60,761 nt of DNA, from contig JACPRC010000023.1 in the NCBI GenBank assembly GCA_016190175.1, forward strand, positions 1-60,761. Direction: 5' to 3'. Under the pieces are notes generated by a model. The model ran no database searches. It was not told where the DNA came from and saw only the letters and a program-made list of their open reading frames with translations. Positions 58,976 through 60,761 of the stretch are shown one piece after another. The position numbers were made by a program, and so were the translations under genes. Source of the DNA: Planctomycetota bacterium (GTDB taxonomy: Bacteria; Planctomycetota; MHYJ01; JACPRB01). The first letter of the stretch is position 1. Every line of letters begins with the position of its first letter.

Positions 58976-60761
58976 ATGGAATCCGTTGCGCTGTTGGAAC
59001 CGCCTGTCGTCGCACCCCTCGAAGAGACTGAGGCCTATCAGAACCTCCTCGCGCGGGCGCATCGCAAGACCGGCGCCATTCCCGCCGACGCCGTCGTGAA
59101 GCACGTCCTGTCCGTGACGCGCGACGCCGACTGGCCGGTCCAGCGCGAGGCCCTCGAGGCGCTCCTCCGCCGCTTCTCCTTCGGCCAGAAGGACCGTCTC
59201 AAAATCGCTTCCCGGCCCGCCGGCCTCTTCGGACTCTACACCACGCGCCGCGAAGGCTCTTCGTCGCGGCCGTACAACACGTTCCTTGCGAGCGTCGAGC
59301 CGCCTCGAGGGAGTTGCGACTGCCCGGACTTCCTGCGCAGCTCGCTCGGGCTCTGCAAGCATCTCCTGGCCGTCATCGAGGACGCACTCTCGCGGCCTCG
59401 TCGGACGCGCGAGGAATCTCCCCCCGACCGGTCGCCGCTGGCGTGGCACCCGGTCCGCGCGCTCACGGGGCCCGGCGACTGGATGGAGCAGATCCGCTGG
59501 GCGCGGCACGACGGGACCGGCCGCGAGCTGGAACGGTTCCGGCGGACAAGCGCCGGCGAATGGGTGCTCCGCGAGACCTGCGCCGACGATCCGCGCGGAC
59601 GATTGTCGCTCGTGCGGGAACTTGCGGGCGTTCTCGGCCGCCATGACGATCCCGCCCTCCGTGCCCTCTTGGCCGCCGAGGAGCGGCGGCTCGATCAGGG
59701 GATCCGGGACGCCGAGGCGGCGAGCGGGGCGGCCCAGTCGCTCCGCACGCTCCACTTGAAGCTCTACCCGTACCAGGAAGAGGGAGTCCAGAGGTTCCTC
59801 ACGCGGGGCCGCCTCCTCCTGGCGGACGACATGGGGCTGGGCAAGACCGCGCAGGCCATCGCCGCCTGCCATGCGCTCTGGCATTCCGGGCGCGCGCGGC
59901 GCGGACTTCTCATCGTGCCCGCCGCCCTCAAGCCCCAGTGGCTCCGCGAGTGGCAGATCTTCACCGACGTCCCCGCCCGGGTCGTCGACGGGAATCCCGC
60001 CGATCGCCGCAAGGCCTTCGAGTCCTGCACGAAGGGATTCCTCATCGCCAACTACGAGCAGCTCCTGCGCGACCTGGAGGTCATGCACGCGTGGAAGCCG
60101 GACCTGGTGGTTCTCGACGAGGCGCAGCGGATCAAGAACTGGGCGACGAAGACCGCCGCCTACGTCAAGAAGCTCCAGCCGCCGTACCGGCTCGTCCTCA
60201 CCGGGACGCCGATGGAGAACCGTCTCGACGAGCTGGCCTCGATCATGGACTGGGTGGACGACTTCGCGCTGGAGCCCAAGTGGCGGCTCGTGCCCTGGCA
60301 CACCGTCCCCGTGGACGGCAAGAAGGAGATCGGCGGTGCGAGAAACCTCGACACGCTGCGCTGCCGCCTCGCGGGGAGCATGATCCGCCGGCTGTGGAAG
60401 GACGTCCTCGGCCAGTTGCCCGCGCGCACCGACAGCCGCATCCCCGTGGAGATGACGCCGGAGCAGACGGAGGAGCACGACGCGCTCACTCCGTCGATCA
60501 CGAGACTCATCTTCATCGGCAAGAAGCGCCCGCTCACGCAGGCGGAGTTCCTGCGGCTCATGAGCCTTCTCACGACGCAGCGGATCATCTCGAACGGACT
60601 GGCGCAGCTCCGCTTCGAGGAGGTGTGGCCGGAGATCTCCGGGCTTTCGAAACCCAGCGACTCGGCGCTCAAGGGGCTCTCGAGTCCGAAGCTCCTGGAA
60701 CTGCGCGAGCTGATCGCGCAGCTCGTCGGCACGCAGAAGAGGAAGGTCGTCGTCTTCAGCC
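58976..60761 (+). CDS. SNF2-family helicase with SWIM zinc finger (3' end outside window)
   Basis: 595 codons visible, frame open to the end of the window. A helical N-terminal region leads to the SWIM finger (CDCPDFLRSSLGLCKH, ~120). Helicase motif I is LLADDMGLGKTAQAI (~285), motif II VVLDEAQRIKN (~375) and motif III LVLTGTPMENRLDEL. The second RecA lobe is cut off by the window edge. SWIM-SNF2 proteins remodel or translocate on DNA and often sit in defence or repair regions. Ribosome-binding site GAGGGAGG. Confidence 0.88.
   Translation, partial: MESVALLEPPVVAPLEETEAYQNLLARAHRKTGAIPADAVVKHVLSVTRDADWPVQREALEALLRRFSFGQKDRLKIASRPAGLFGLYTTRREGSSSRPYNTFLASVEPPRGSCDCPDFLRSSLGLCKHLLAVIEDALSRPRRTREESPPDRSPLAWHPVRALTGPGDWMEQIRWARHDGTGRELERFRRTSAGEWVLRETCADDPRGRLSLVRELAGVLGRHDDPALRALLAAEERRLDQGIRDAEAASGAAQSLRTLHLKLYPYQEEGVQRFLTRGRLLLADDMGLGKTAQAIAACHALWHSGRARRGLLIVPAALKPQWLREWQIFTDVPARVVDGNPADRRKAFESCTKGFLIANYEQLLRDLEVMHAWKPDLVVLDEAQRIKNWATKTAAYVKKLQPPYRLVLTGTPMENRLDELASIMDWVDDFALEPKWRLVPWHTVPVDGKKEIGGARNLDTLRCRLAGSMIRRLWKDVLGQLPARTDSRIPVEMTPEQTEEHDALTPSITRLIFIGKKRPLTQAEFLRLMSLLTTQRIISNGLAQLRFEEVWPEISGLSKPSDSALKGLSSPKLLELRELIAQLVGTQKRKVVVFS

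Overview
This is a GC-rich bacterial chromosome segment of 60.8 kb. Codons are strongly G/C-ending, and many genes overlap by ATGA or GTGA, meaning translational coupling. There are many lipobox and signal-peptide proteins, HEAT and WD40 proteins, a Hanks-type kinase with TPRs, a heptose-epimerase-like gene and an alternative-complex-III/caa3 respiratory operon. Together these suggest a Gram-negative soil or aquifer lineage. Planctomycetota or a close relative is my best guess, but no rRNA is present to prove it.

Layout. 1-4.0 kb: the end of a TPR-like gene, an AAA/DUF4143 ATPase sitting between that gene's 3' end and a second copy of the same 3' end, then a coupled dapA-like/mfnB pair. 4.1-17.8 kb: one long respiratory operon behind two tandem promoters. 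It encodes SCO, an A2-type caa3 oxidase, heme-O synthase, a membrane protein with a cytochrome c tail, and ActA-ActB-ActC-ActD-ActF. Electrons would pass from quinol through alternative complex III to the c domains and the oxidase. 17.9-31.2 kb: accessory and housekeeping genes: HEAT proteins, transketolase, MerR, epimerase, a CorC-EIIA fusion, CorA, and MoxR with a methyltransferase. 31.2-36 kb: dnaX-ybaB-recR-rpoN, broken up by two large multi-hairpin elements bounded by CTAGCCCG/CGGGCTAG. 36-41.3 kb: three secreted proteins that share an apparently undescribed Cys-containing domain, with a DNA methyltransferase inserted among them. 41.4-42.8 kb: two tRNA-Arg genes, each followed directly by copies of a complex palindromic repeat, around a GIY-YIG nuclease and a DnaQ-like exonuclease. 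43-50.5 kb: kinase, gluzincin-like peptidase, and two secreted proteins sharing a second unnamed domain. 50.6-54.1 kb: sigma54 activator, WD40 protein, VapC remnant and an intact VapBC-like pair. 54.2-58.9 kb: a phosphonate (probably aminoethylphosphonate) biosynthesis cluster with two nucleotidyltransferase domains. 59.0 kb to the end: the start of a SWIM-SNF2 helicase.

Three things stand out as possibly undescribed. (1) The CTAG-bounded hairpin elements, two of which supply the stop codon of the gene before them. (2) The repeats attached to tRNA 3' ends, whose ends mimic a tRNA T-arm and which lie beside a GIY-YIG nuclease. (3) Two families of secreted paralogous domains. Many promoters lie so close to their start codon that leaderless transcription looks common.
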